64,000 nt of DNA from Flammula alnicola (taxonomy: Eukaryota > Basidiomycota > Agaricomycetes > Agaricales > Strophariaceae): the NCBI GenBank assembly GCA_015499995.1, contig JADNRV010000040.1, positions 291,935-355,934 of the forward strand, written 5' to 3'. Within the stretch, counting starts at the first letter, position 1. The number at the start of each line of letters is the position of its first letter. The translations under genes were made by a program, and so were the position numbers. This document shows positions 45,093 through 56,049 of this stretch, piece by piece. The notes under the pieces were generated by a model, which worked only from the letters and a program-made list of their open reading frames with translations, searched no databases and was not told the DNA's origin.

Positions 45093-47211
45093 CTACTTGG
45101 CCGAAGTAAGAGATTCCAGAATGGCGACCTGTTCATCAAGATTGTCTAACTCTGCAAGCGCAGTGTCAGTATCGACAGAGCCGGCAATGTCACCAGCATT
45201 GGAAATGTTCTCTTGAGGAGGGACAGCATGAGGCAAGAAACGATGGTCTGGTCGAGGGAACCAGCTGGGAGTTGGAACACCCTCTAGCAAAGAAGCTAGC
45301 TCGGACAAGGAAGTGCGCAAATCGGGATGAGGATCAGTGGTAGGTAATGAACCAGGAGCCAAGGAAGACAAGACGTCGACCAAAGCTGCCATGGCATCGT
45401 TATCCTCGACATATAAATCCCGGAAGGAATCGTCGGGGTCTGTCGTGACTAAACGATGCAAGATACTCGAAATCTGGCACGATAACGCAGACATTTCGAG
45501 CTCGCTTTGATGAATGGACTCCTGCTGGACCAAATTCCAAGCACTAGTGCGATGAAGACGGCCAAAAAGACTGTGAAGGTCTAAGGATACACGATTAGTT
45601 TAAGAAAAGGATGAAAAGAAATATAAAGCAAGGAACTTACTGGTCAAGGACAACTGGCTGACCTCCACAGAAGCTTCGAACTCGGGGACTTGATCCTTGA
45701 GCTTTGCTCGGAAGGAGCAGATACCGTGTTGGTTTCGCTTGCACCGTTCGCAGCCATGTTCACCTGGTGGGACAACGCACTCCTCAGGTTCCAAACCCTT
45801 GAGACAGCATGCAGTGCACACAGGAGGTGTCTGGCATACAAATGATGAAGATACATAGTTAAAAAGAAAGGAACGGGATATAAAGAAGGAACGAGACTCA
45901 CCAAAGTCACCGGTCCATTACCTAGGAGCAAGGTAAACTGCTCAGCGAGGAGCTTGCTGGGGGGGGGGGCAAAATCCGACTCCGGGACATCTGGAACGAT
46001 CTCGAGCCATGGGCGCTTACTCCTGGCATCGCCAAGTGCGGCGACCTTGCACTTGAGGGATTGTGGAATTGTGGGTTTGACATCTAGAGTAACTCGAGAA
46101 CTTGAAGCGACCCTCGGGAAAGCTGTTTGTCGATGTCTGCAAGCACCAAAGAATCGGCATCCAGAGTTTCCACTGACCTTGGCGTGACTTCTTGACAAGG
46201 AGCTGCAGCTAATTTAGCAGCAGCAGCACGAGTCAAGGGTGCGCGAGGAGGAGATGGTGCAGGAGGTGATGTGCAGGCACGAGCCTTGCCCTTGCGACCT
46301 TTGGAGCGAGGAGGGGGTGGTTCGAGCAGAGAACGCAACCTGTCCCCAGAGTCCTCCCTCACAGAAAGAGCGAGCAGCAAGGGCAGTGGCAGACTTGCCT
46401 CATCGCCACCCAAGTCCATACCGTCTGCCATAAGGACAGGGACAGGTTAAACAACACATTAACAAGATAAAGAGATAGGAAAAATACATACTGGGGGTGA
46501 CTTCAGCGGCCTCCGCCACTGGTTGAACAGCAGGCAATGGTGGCGGCGACAAACACGGAGTGCCGAGGTCCATCTCTAGGACAGCAGCTAAGGAAAGAAA
46601 AGAAATGAGGGGTCTGATAAACAATGGTAAGAAACACAACATACCAAGATGATCCTGGACGGCTTTCACGACTGGGGAAGATACCCACTCTGCATCTAGA
46701 AGACGCTGGGCAATACCAATGAATTGAGGATAGGGAGGGGCCAATTTTAGACCCACGCCCGAAACCCAATCAGCATGCAGTGGATAAAAATTTGCCTACA
46801 ACAACAGAGGATGTGATAAGTGGTTTCCTGAAGAAGACAAGAATAAGAAAAAGGGGGGCGTACTTCTTGGGTGACATTAAAAATGTCAATTCACGCGAAA
46901 TCAGGAATAGGTTCATTGGTAGCATGGGCCAAGAACCACATCCATCGGCGAACATATGTGCAAGCACGATGTTCCCGGGTACCGGTCGCCTCTAGCTCGG
47001 GCATGTAGTTGGCCTAGGATAGACAACAACATAAATAAAATAAAAGGATACAAGAAATGAACTGAGCACGTACCATAAGAGGGGCTACCTGAGCCAGGAC
47101 CCATGAAGCTGCAGAAATGCATTGGGTTTCTGGGGTAATAGCGAACCAGATCAGCTTTTGGTTGAGGAAGGTCCAGGCTGGCTGCAAAGAGGCGTAGAGA
47201 GGAGAAGGCAT
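45093..47211 (-). pseudogene. Multi-exon Cys-cluster protein gene with one in-frame TGA
   Basis: Minus-strand exons include 47211-47074, 47013-46864, 46795-46645, 46587-46492 and one from 46424, joining in frame by GT-AG introns. Later pieces run to the stop at 45093. The protein reads SLQPAWTFLNQKLIWFAITP, EHRACTYVRRWMWFLAHAT, APPYPQFIGIAQRLLDAEW, and an Ala/Pro/Lys-rich middle. It then has CTACCLKGLEPEECVVPPGE, HGCERCKRNQHGICSFR (a Zn2/Cys6-like cluster) and an acidic C-terminus (VDTDTALAELDNLDEQVAIL). Exon 2 contains TGA at 46893-46891, where CGA would give FARIDIFNVTQE. Nucleic-acid binding is plausible from the cysteines, but the role is unknown. A pyrimidine run of ten Cs (minus strand, near 45965) is a slippage hotspot. 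Confidence 0.55.
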
Positions 47212-48235
47212 GATGAGGATGTTAAGCAGAGAAGGGGAAGGATACGAAGTATTGTTGACAGTGGTGACAAAAGAGGGCGAGAGTGTTGAAGTCTATAGGA
47301 GTGTGTATGCCCAGTTTATATATGCAGGCCAAGACGAAGCTTCAGAGACCGCACCGAGTCACTAACTGCAACCGAGTGATGATGATGGAATGTGATTCTT
47401 CGTATTCACCAAGAAAGAAGCCGCAGGATATGTTAAAACCCGATAAAACCAGTTCTGTAGCCTTTCAAGGAAGCAGACTCATTAGAAGTGCTTACCGATG
47501 ATCAGGATCAGCAACGATTAAGGAAACTATTCCTAGGATAGAAAGACCTTAGAACACGAGTTGGCAACTTAAGAAAGCTTGCTAGGCAGGAAGTCTTCAC
47601 CGTGCTTCTCATTACAATGGCAAGCTTTGCTGTGAGAACATAGGTGCTCCTAAAGAAATGCACAGGCAAATGTTGAACAGAAAAACAAGAACAAAAAGAC
47701 CCTTGATAGTGTGCAATAAGGTTGACTGGGGACAGTCAATATCTAAGTTGGGGGGAGATGAAGAGACCGCGAGCGGCTAGCTGTGAACAGACTACTATTC
47801 TTCTTACCTGAGCTATTTTTAGCACTTAGTAAAGCTTATAATGTAGTCTAAATGTTACAAGTCCAGACATTACAATGACAAGACTACTAAGGACTAGAGG
47901 AAACTATGCAAGATAACAAGGAATGTGCGGTTTAATAAAGACATTATCATTAGTAACTATTGAGATGCTAGTCAATACATCTAATGAAGTGTACAGAAAT
48001 AGGCGCCTTTCAGTAATATCTTAACCATTCAGCCTATACAGCGAGGGCGCAGATCTCTAGATTAAAGAACAGACATCTAGGCACACTACAGGACAGGTCG
48101 CGTGACAGTGCCAAGGGCATCGAGGACAGTGGAGCAGCCGGGGTAAAGCAGACACCCATAGACATGCCTGTAGCAACACCGATCAAAGCTCGGATCAGAG
48201 GGATACCTATTTGGGACACATACCATATCGGGTAA
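47212..48235. other. Non-genic DNA with a possible polypurine tract
   Basis: GTTGGGGGGAGATGAAGAG at about 47744-47763 looks like the polypurine tract and start of a 3' LTR. No matching second LTR or pol sequence was found upstream. Confidence 0.3.
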
Positions 48236-48239
48236 TAAC

Positions 48240-48480
48240 TGGGTTATCAGGAAAAACACTTTTTCCCCAGGTTTTCCCAAGGAACTCCTAGGGCAGCCTA
48301 AGAGTGCCAGGTCAGCCAGGTTGCTCATATGCTCTTGGGCGTCAGTTAGGAGATAACTTTTCTTTAGGGTAACCTAGGACACCCTAGGACGCACTGGAGG
48401 CAACCTAATGGTTTCCTAGATTGCAGTCAAATTTACTCAGAGTGTCCTAGGATAACATAATGGGTCTTAGGATTGGGTCA
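48240..48480 (+). repeat. Short dispersed element with ATCAGGAAAAACACTTTT end
   Basis: Begins TATCAGGAAAAACACTTTTT CCCCAGG and contains many CCTAGG motifs. A relative lies inverted at about 52805-53045 (same end, CCCAGG/CCTAGG spacing). Non-coding, MITE-like. Confidence 0.5.
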
Positions 48481-48689
48481 ATTCACATTTCTATTGCCCT
48501 GTGGTTCCCTTGCCCTGCCTCTAAGCACACTTTTCCAGTAGTTTTGAATCAATATATATTATTAGTACAGTGCATGCCCCTTTAGTCTTTTGTAGCTCTC
48601 AGAGTCTCTGGAATAGCGCAAAATATCATATGATTCAGTTACTATATACCACTGAATAACATAGAAAGGTGTGCTAAATAGTAAAATCT

Positions 48690-49880
48690 AATGAGGTCAC
48701 CACTAGTACTAGTACTTAGAAGGGCAATACAGATGATAGCATTGCAGGTTACCTGGTTTGCAGTTAAACAGAGGGCAAGGCAGCAGCCTCAAGGCCTGTT
48801 CTGTACGAAAAAGGGGTTGGGGGTTGTCAGTGGTGTTCTGAGGGCAAACAGATGGGTGTGGAGTAGCTTAGCAGTCAGGCGCTCCCGCAGCAGGTCTATT
48901 TGGGGCCTCAGTGAGCTCTGTTTATGTTTGCGGGGTGGTTCAGTACCTGCGACATCGTAATCTGCATGAAATGGGGGTGGTGGATTAGCTACAGCATAGG
49001 GGGGAGAAATGATGGAGGCGGGGGTGGCTTACCGGCCTGGTGATCCCATGGCGCACCATTTTGGGGTCATTGGGGTCGTACGTTGGGGTTTGCAGTGTTG
49101 TTGTATGGGTGTGGGTGACCCATACCCTGTTCCGATGTGATTCGCAGCTGTTCGCGGTGCTGTCAGGCTGTGTCAGTACCAGTGGGTTCGTCATCTGCAG
49201 AAAAATGGAGTGGAGGGGGTTTAGCTGTGGTGTAAGGGGGTTGTCCACGTACCTGTCAGACGTTAGGGTGGCCCCCCTCCTTGTGCACTGCCATGTCATT
49301 GGCATTGTGTTTTGTGGCCATTTGTAGGTTGTGGTGGGTTTTGGTATCCGCAGTGTTGTCACCTGCTTGAAAAGGGGGTGTGGAGTGTGGGGGGTTAGTG
49401 GTGGTTAACAGCAGGGGAGGGGTGGTCTGCGCCGTACCTGTTGGTCATTATCTTTGTCTTCACAGGCTGTTCCTGTGGTGTGCTGCTGGTGTTCAGGGGT
49501 TGCTGCGCAGTTGCGCAGCCGTGCAGTGGTTTTGTGGGGATTTGTGCACCCACAAGGTGAGACAACAGCCTCAAGCCCTGGCATTTGCAACACAAAGAGG
49601 GGGGGGGCGTTAGCGACATCATGTGGCATTATTTGCCACGTACCTGGCCTTTGTGGCCCTGGGGGTATGCACTACCTCATCTGGTCCTCCTCGCGCTTCT
49701 TCAATTGGTCATGCTTATCATCCAGTGAGGCCCTCACTGCTGTGGGGCTATGGACCATAGTGGTCAAGGTAGGGGTGCGGGCTGTGGCTGGGATGAACAA
49801 TTGAGGATGAAGTTGAACGTTAACGTTGAAACGTTGAACTTCAGCATGTGACCATATATTTAGAACTCTGATTGAAATGA
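48690..49880 (-). other. G-rich plus strand; possible unrecognised minus-strand exons
   Basis: The minus strand contains several short stretches bounded by GTACGT/GTACGG donors and CTGCAG acceptors, for example LDDKHDQLKKREEDQM near 49730 and PTTTYKWPQNTMPMTWQC near 49320. This suggests a multi-exon gene. Thr/Pro/Gln bias and small exons make it uncertain. Confidence 0.25.
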
Positions 49881-49933
49881 CTTAGCATGATTTTGAAACT
49901 TGAGATTCAAGATCGGTGCAGTCATGTGACCAG

Positions 49934-50015
49934 ACGCGTCGCGTCTCAGTCCAACGTGAGTCAAACCTTTCATTTATTCCCTGTGACGAGTTTGCGACAT
50001 GCATGTCGCAAACTC
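49934..50015. promoter_or_regulatory. Two adjacent palindromes, one with an MluI-type box
   Basis: agacgcgtcgcgtct (about 49932-49946) is a 7+1+7 inverted repeat containing ACGCGT. A perfect 28-bp palindrome spans 49988-50015, centred on GACATGCATGTC. The sequence then turns pyrimidine-rich (50130-50180) before a short GTATGT...ACAG intron-like stretch. It may be a promoter or binding site. Confidence 0.4.
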
Positions 50016-50199
50016 ATAACACCTCATTGTGACTCCGGAGGCCCGTCGGTGGTCGCGTTTTCTGACCAATCAGGTCGTTCTTGGAAGCTGCCAGATAAAG
50101 ATCAATGTCGCTGATCTTTATCTTTAACCAACACCACCACCCTCTCTCGCCTCTCCCTCCCTTTCGTCTCCCCCAAGAACGCTCAAAAAGGTATGTAAG

Positions 50200-51436
50200 T
50201 TATCTTTTCGTTGTTATATTTGTATTCCTAACGTTCTTTTTGACTCTTACAGGTACTCTACCGTGCATACGAACAAGGCTGACCCGTCGCCTGCCCCTCC
50301 TCTCGTTGAGAGATGTGGGCCGACATTTAGATGGCTTAAGATGGGCGGAGATGGTGCTGAGAGAACAAGGGGAGACCCTCGAAGAGGGAGACCTGTGAGG
50401 TGTGTCATGGAATGGGTCTTACGACTTGTTCCGTTATTCATCTCTCTGTAAAGTGCTACTTACCACCCAACCACCCAAACCATAGGCTATACACAGAGAC
50501 GATGACGTGTTTAACGTCGTCGTCTCCTCCTCGAACGTGGTCTGGTTTACCAGACCACGTTCGAGTTCGTTTGGACACCCGCGACCGCCCACCACCGTCA
50601 ATGGCCACCAGCCTCGCCACCATCGACGCCGCTCTGATAGGACCCGACGATGAGCCAGCAGCCGCAACGGCGGGCGAGGTGATGACGCCACGATGCCGCA
50701 GGTGCATAGACGACGACGGCGGGTGCGACGATGACGACGCAACGCCGGCGCAATGGCATGTGCAACTACGATGATGCTGCAATGTCAGGTGCATTGACGA
50801 TGCCGCGGGTCCAACGATGACGCCACGATGCCGCGGATGCTCACTCTTGGAGGATCTGAGTGGGCGGAGAGGGGACAGAGAGACCAAGGGGAGACACTGG
50901 TAGAGGGAGACCCACGAGGTGAGTAGCAGAATGAGTCATTTATACGACTCAATCTGCGATTTGTTTCTCCGTAGCCCACCACTCACCCCTCCACCCACAG
51001 GCCATATGAGGAGACAACGAAATGTATTCATCGTCTCCTTGCACACCTTGTCGGCGCCTGGGTATGCCAGATAACGTTAATCCTTTCGACATGCGACGCC
51101 CCGCTGGCATCGCCTCGACAACCACCACCCTTCGACGCCTACAGGTCACATACGAGGAGACGATGAACCGCCGTTCATCGTCTCCTTAGATTCGAACGTC
51201 GTCTGATGCAGACGACATTTGAATCCGTGCTTGGGACCTCGACCACGGCCTTACACCACTCGCGAGCCCCATCCGCTGCGCCATTTGGTGTTGCATGCCC
51301 CGGCTCATCATCCCATCCCCTTCGCCCACCACCCACTCTCCTCGACGACGAATCCACGATGCCCCAAATGCATCGATGACCCCACGACACCGCGGGGGCA
51401 TCGACGACGACTGCACAACACCTCAGGTGCATCGGC
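50200..51436. other. GC-rich low-complexity DNA
   Basis: Rich in CGACGATGACGCC-like strings with CACGATGCCGCGG repeats (50680-50850, 51355-51410). Frames exist on both strands but show no recognisable domain. Compositionally similar to the block at 35335-36640. Confidence 0.4.
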
Positions 51437-52660
51437 AACGACCCATTCCAGCTCCAATCCCTGTTGCCGTTGCTCCAGCCCCAGTTGCAGTCCAGATCGT
51501 AATCCCAGCCTCAGCCCCAGCAGCTCCACCGAATCCTTTACCTCAACCGCAACCACAACAGCCGCAACCACATGTCGTCGCTGCCCCTGCGCCCAAGGCA
51601 CAACAACAACCTCAGCCAGAACCCGCAGCGACAGCAGCACCCCCACCCAAATCCCAACAAGAAGATCCTCCAGCAGACCCGACTTTGCACGCCGTGGCCC
51701 AAATTCTCGAGGTCAGCCCGGATGTCAAACCCGAGTACCTCCTCGGTCTCGTGCAGATGCACCTACCAATGTTTGCAGGACAGACGGTGGAGCACGACCT
51801 TGGCTTGGAGCACGACCTTGGCTTGTTGTTTGAGGATGGAGGGTATCTGAGGGTGGCAAAGAAGCGCAAGGCGGCGGTGGTCGTGGCGAGCGCTGGCGAG
51901 GAAGCTGAGGCTGGAGACAAAGGAAAGGGCAAGGAAAAGATGTCGATCAAGCGAGGCCGAATAAGAAGGCGAAGGTTGACTATGCGAGTGTGGAGAGGGT
52001 TTTCGAGGGGGGTGCTGCCTATCATGAGCGGGCATTGGTGCGTTTTGAGTTCTTTCTCCATCCTTTCTTCATTGCGGTCAATCTCGTTGAATACATTTCA
52101 TCGAGTTTCAATGTTCTGAATTCAATTCCTTTTCATCGTGTCTTTCACGTATGATCTTTCTTTCATTCTTCTCCATGTTTGTCAATTTTATTTCCTTTAT
52201 ATTTTACCCATATTCTGGAATGATCAACTAATTCCTCCTTTGCTGTCGCAGATCTACCTCCAGACAGATTTCCCATTCATTCCCAAACCCTATTTTCGAT
52301 GCAGTCTAACACGCAGCACGCTTCCGGAACCTTTACGCCCCTACCCATCTTGCACTCGCCGCTGAAGAGCAAAGTTACGAAGATGACCCAGGACGACATC
52401 GCATGTATATGCGAAAATCAATATGTTACAATCCAGTGAGAGAGCGCAGAAGGCTCCAGGTACTCGTTGATGAGACTTTCATCAGGGAGAGAGCGTGGTT
52501 AGAGGAGCATCTGAATTTATGATGACCGGAGGCAGGTCCTGCTGCTGCCGATGGAGGTGTGGTGCAGGACGAAGCAGGAGATGCTGGGAAAGGGAAAGGA
52601 AGGGAGAAGGCCATCGACTTACCAGGAGAGGATGAACCTCTGGAGGATGGTACTGGCATT
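51437..52660 (+). pseudogene. RNF216/TRIAD3-type E3 ubiquitin ligase fragment, truncated before the RING
   Basis: RNF216-like proteins are RBR E3 ligases. After a Pro/Gln-rich lead, the plus strand reads TLHAVAQILEVSPDVKPEYL, then (frame change) KKAKVDYASVERVFEGGAAY and HERALV. An intron-like gap follows, then IYLQTDFPFIPKPYFR, RNLYAPTHLALAAEEQSYED, RKSICYNPVRERRRLQVLVD and ETFIRERAWLEEHL, then an acidic/Gly linker ending EDEPLEDGTGIE. In the family, GxGIE is followed immediately by the first RING cysteines; here the homology stops at that point. Several frameshifts and an 18-bp tandem duplication (EHDLGL twice) confirm decay. Confidence 0.6.
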
Positions 52661-52804
52661 GAGGGTCTCTCTTATCTACATCTTTCTTATACCTATATTG
52701 TATTCAAAATCCATGTGTATCAATTTAATTGATTACATTTCATATATTCTGTGCAAGTTAAATTTGTTCCTGAATTGTTGGCCCAATGCAAGTAATAATA
52801 TGCA

Positions 52805-53045
52805 ACCTAGGATGTGTGTAACCCAGGACTTGTGTCGCTAGGTTGACCCAAGTTGCTCTGGGATGGCTTATGACAGCCTGGGAAACTTGATCTTAACTGA
52901 GTTATCATAGGACCAACAGTGGTGTCATAGGAGTGTCCCAGATGCCCCAGGATGTCCTGATAGTGCATTATAGTACCTCTTCCAGGTTGGTTTTTCCTGG
53001 GATGACCTGGGGCAAAAGTGTTTTTCCTGATGGTACAGGAAGATT
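52805..53045 (-). repeat. Inverted relative of the 48240 element
   Basis: On the minus strand it begins ACCATCAGGAAAAACACTTT and then GCCCCAGG, with CCCAGG/CCTAGG motifs spaced as in 48240-48480. Confidence 0.5.
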
Positions 53046-53741
53046 TCCGGGGTGCATAACTCGACACAGCGAGATCCCAGATGCACGCCAAAGGTACCAG
53101 AGTATCGGGTACAGAGGATGAAGGGTTACAACCCTAATCACAAGCATTATCTCGGACAGAATGTGCGTGGATTGCCCGAGTGTCTCCGACAAGACATAGG
53201 CGCTTCTATGCTCCGGTCAGTCCATAGCCAATGACAGGACAAGATACCAATGAAAATGAAAGGTCACAAGCCTGTATACCACGTGGTCAACCAGGATTAA
53301 GTCTTAGGTGCTTAAGTTAGCTGAGCCGATGATGATCTGAACTCCTGATCCATCCAAAAAGGCATGATTAGCAGATGAGCACAGAAACTGTACTCCACAA
53401 GGCCGCTGCTCGCGCACAAATGCCCATGAAATCTCTATATTCTCGTCATTGCGTCTATGTAATAATATATCGTCTCAGTAGTATATAAGCAGCCCTGTAA
53501 CACCATAGAATACAAGCAATTTACCACCCACGAGATACAAGCACTTAAGAGTTATATCTTAAGTGTTTCGCCTCTAAGTACCAAGTAGCTTCAAAGCGAG
53601 AGTCCCATAATATAAAAAGAAACCAAGTAACAATATAAACAAACTGTTAAGATGAGAACGCATGTCTAAGTGATTCGCCAAGACAAGTAAAGAGAGTTAT
53701 AAGCCAAGGAACCTGTCTAAGTGACTTGTTCAAAACCTACC
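53046..53741 (+). repeat. LTR-like promoter region
   Basis: Contains a TATA-like AGTATATAAGCAGCC at about 53480, followed by a short leader with an ACACCATAGAATACAAGCAA context, as in U3-R of fungal LTR elements. It precedes a decayed LINE tail and lies upstream of the Copia fragment, so it could be the Copia 5' LTR. No paired LTR was found. Confidence 0.3.
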
Positions 53742-53744
53742 CTT

Positions 53745-54279
53745 TGTTTTTGTTTTTTGTTTTTTTTTTTTTTTAATTCAACAATTTTATACCAGTGTAC
53801 GAAAACAGTCCAGTCTCTACATAATACAAACAACCCAGCCGGTATACTAAGTGTCCATAAAAGTAAAAATTGTGCTTGACGGCGAGCATGCGGCACACGT
53901 GAGCGCGATGCGGGCAAGACGGCGCAGCCGCCTAACACCTAGAAAGCTTGGCTTACACCAAGAGAAAGCCTAACATTGGCATTGTTAACGCTACCAACAT
54001 ATGGCACATAAGATTTGGGATGGACAGGGGGGTCACCCAGACGTGAGCAGAGCCTGCCCAGCTCTCCCTGATTAAATGGTAAAATTGATGTGGTCATAAC
54101 TAAGCAAGGCCTGAAGGCCCCACCACCGTCCACCAAGCCGGGTCCTGAACGATGGTTCAGACAAGCTGCCCACGAGGGCCGACAAGCCAGATCTGGAACG
54201 ATGAGACCCCGAGCCCCTTGCAGAACCCGGCAGGCACCGAACAAACACCTGTGAGCAGCAGGTCTTGGGCTGCAGCCCC
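53745..54279 (-). mobile_element. LINE-a, 3' UTR and poly(A) end
   Basis: T-run at 53760-53774 (the minus-strand poly(A)), then 3' UTR homologous to those of LINE-b (57600-58100) and LINE-c (59440-59960). Shared features are TACAAAC, GCGAGCATGCG, CGTTGTTAACGCTACC and GGGGGGTCACCC. The UTR is split at 54279 by a retroposon and resumes at 56050. Confidence 0.85.
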
Positions 54280-56006
54280 AAGGGGCGTGGTGGCTTAGCG
54301 GTTACTGCGTTGCCCTTAAGGGTGGCTGTGTACCATCCGAGACGTTGGGGGTTCGATTCCCCCAGATTCACATACGATAATTGTGGTCCGTGGGACTGTT
54401 CCGCGGGTGCTGATGTAAGTCGCGCTCTATGTTGGGTTCGCTGTTGGCTGCTCGTTGGGCGGGACCCTTGGCAATCCACTGTAGTCCCGTTTAGGGCTTG
54501 TGGCGCCGCCTTGTAGGACCCTTTGTGTAAATCGTCTGCCATGTTGTGGGCGTGTCGGGGGCTGCAGGCCGTTCCGTGCCTTAGGACACAAGGGCGCGAT
54601 GCCGCTACAGGGGACGGGCACAATGACCACCTCGCAGGCCTACGTCGGGGGCTGGGAGTGTCCGGGGTCCAACCAATTCCGCGGAATGTTGACGTAAGTC
54701 GACCGATGCAAAGCCGTATGACCGATGTAAGCCGACCCTGGCCCTCGGGCAAAGCCGCTACGGTTCTGTAAATCAACCCTGGCTGAGGCTCGCTGTTGGC
54801 CTGTGGGAACCCCGCAAGGGGCCGAAAGGATAGGACACGATAAGATTGGGGGAATCGGGCGAAAACCATCCGACCATGGGGAGTTCCGGGGTGATTCCCG
54901 GATCAATGATCCAGCCCGGGTTTCAACAACCCGGGGCAGTGACAGGATACCCAACACGGCAAGTAGATGTGGGTGCCGTCGTTAGTCGTCTGAAACGTAC
55001 TCCCGGCTTCACGGCTGGGTAGAGTTTCACGGCAAGACAGTGACTCTGGACAGGATTGGGGATCTGCACCCATCTGGGCTTAAGCGAACCACCTGCCGGG
55101 GGACGGGAAGTTCGGCCTGGGAGTAACACGCCTAGGATTCACCGGATGGGCCGTGGCATGGTCGGGGCAGTCCCCTTACCTTGGCCCGAGAGATCAAATC
55201 CACTGTCGGTTCACACGGGCATAATAGACTCCTGTGAGCTTAAGTTGTAGCCGGGGTGTTGGTGGGCTTACGTCGGCATGCCGACTGATGGATTGGGGAC
55301 GGAATATATCGAACTCGAGAATGAACAGACCTAATAGGAAGGTGGGAAGAATGGCCGGTGCAGCCGACCTCCCCTGCCGTGTAAGCCGGAGGTGACTAGT
55401 ATCCGCAGCACCTACTAGGCAGGTCCCCAAAGTGGGGCCGTTGATGGACCCTGAGTTCCGATTCGTTTGATGGTTGAGTAGGTGGGGTAATAACTTCCTA
55501 CTGAAATCCCGAAGTAGCCTGCCAATAGGCCTCTCCGCAAGGAGGGGCCTAAACTTCGGCAGGTGTTTCCACGTTGGACCGGTCTGGACCCGCAAGGGCG
55601 AGGGGCCTGTTCGTTGCAGGCTTCGATTGTCGGCCCTCTGGGGCGGCTTTTGGCGCGATATCCCGTGGAGGACCCGCCTTGGTGTAACGAGAACGTCGAG
55701 TTTGCCGAAGAAGTGGGGAGAGCTGGGCAAGCTCTGACTTCATCTGGGTGACCCCCCTGTCCACCCTTTTAATCCTTATCTACCTTACGCTCGGTAGCGT
55801 TAACGACGCCGCACGTTTGTATTTCCTGGGCTGCGAGGTCCGTTATTTGGGTTTCAGGCTGCTGCGCAGTCTCGCCCGTGTCGCGCTCGCGCGTGCCGCA
55901 TGCTCCCCTGCGAGCAACCAACTTCTTTCTTTTGCATTGGGTTGTAGCGTGCTCGTTTGTATTAGTTAGAGTCCGAGCTGCGATCGTGCTTTGGAATACA
56001 AATTGT

Positions 56007-56037
<31 letters not shown>
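54280..56037 (+). mobile_element. tRNA-headed, LINE-tailed composite retroposon (1,758 bp)
   Basis: Bounded by an exact 12-bp duplication, ggctgcagcccc (54268-54279 and 56038-56049), inside the LINE-a 3' UTR; LINE-b at about 58085 shows the homologous unoccupied site. The 5' end has pol III box A (54291-54301) and box B within a perfect 5-bp T-arm (54347-54363). About 1.3 kb of non-coding unique body follows. The last roughly 480 bp (from GCAGGTGTTTCCA, about 55558) is homologous to the 3' UTR of the window's own LINE family, and the element ends in 24 A. The body has no protein-like frame. It looks like an unusually long SINE that borrowed the LINE 3' end for mobilisation. It is CpG-rich, hence young. 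Confidence 0.88.
54291..54363 (+). promoter_or_regulatory. Pol III promoter of the composite retroposon
   Basis: Box A tggcttagcgg (54291-54301) and box B ggttcgattcc (54350-54360), the latter in a GGGGG-TTCGATT-CCCCC hairpin. The implied acceptor stems (GGCGTGG and AGATTCA) do not pair, so it is tRNA-derived and not a tRNA gene. A long variable-arm-like spacing suggests a type II (Ser/Leu) ancestor. Confidence 0.75.
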
Positions 56038-56049
56038 GGCTGCAGCCCC

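Noticed and set aside
54291..54370. Functional tRNA gene
   Set aside because: Box A, box B and the T-arm are good but the acceptor stem cannot pair and the sequence heads a retroposon with TSDs.
54072..54869. 265-codon minus-strand frame across the LINE UTR/retroposon junction
   Set aside because: It spans the 54279 insertion point and both UTR and non-coding retroposon DNA, with no recognisable domain.
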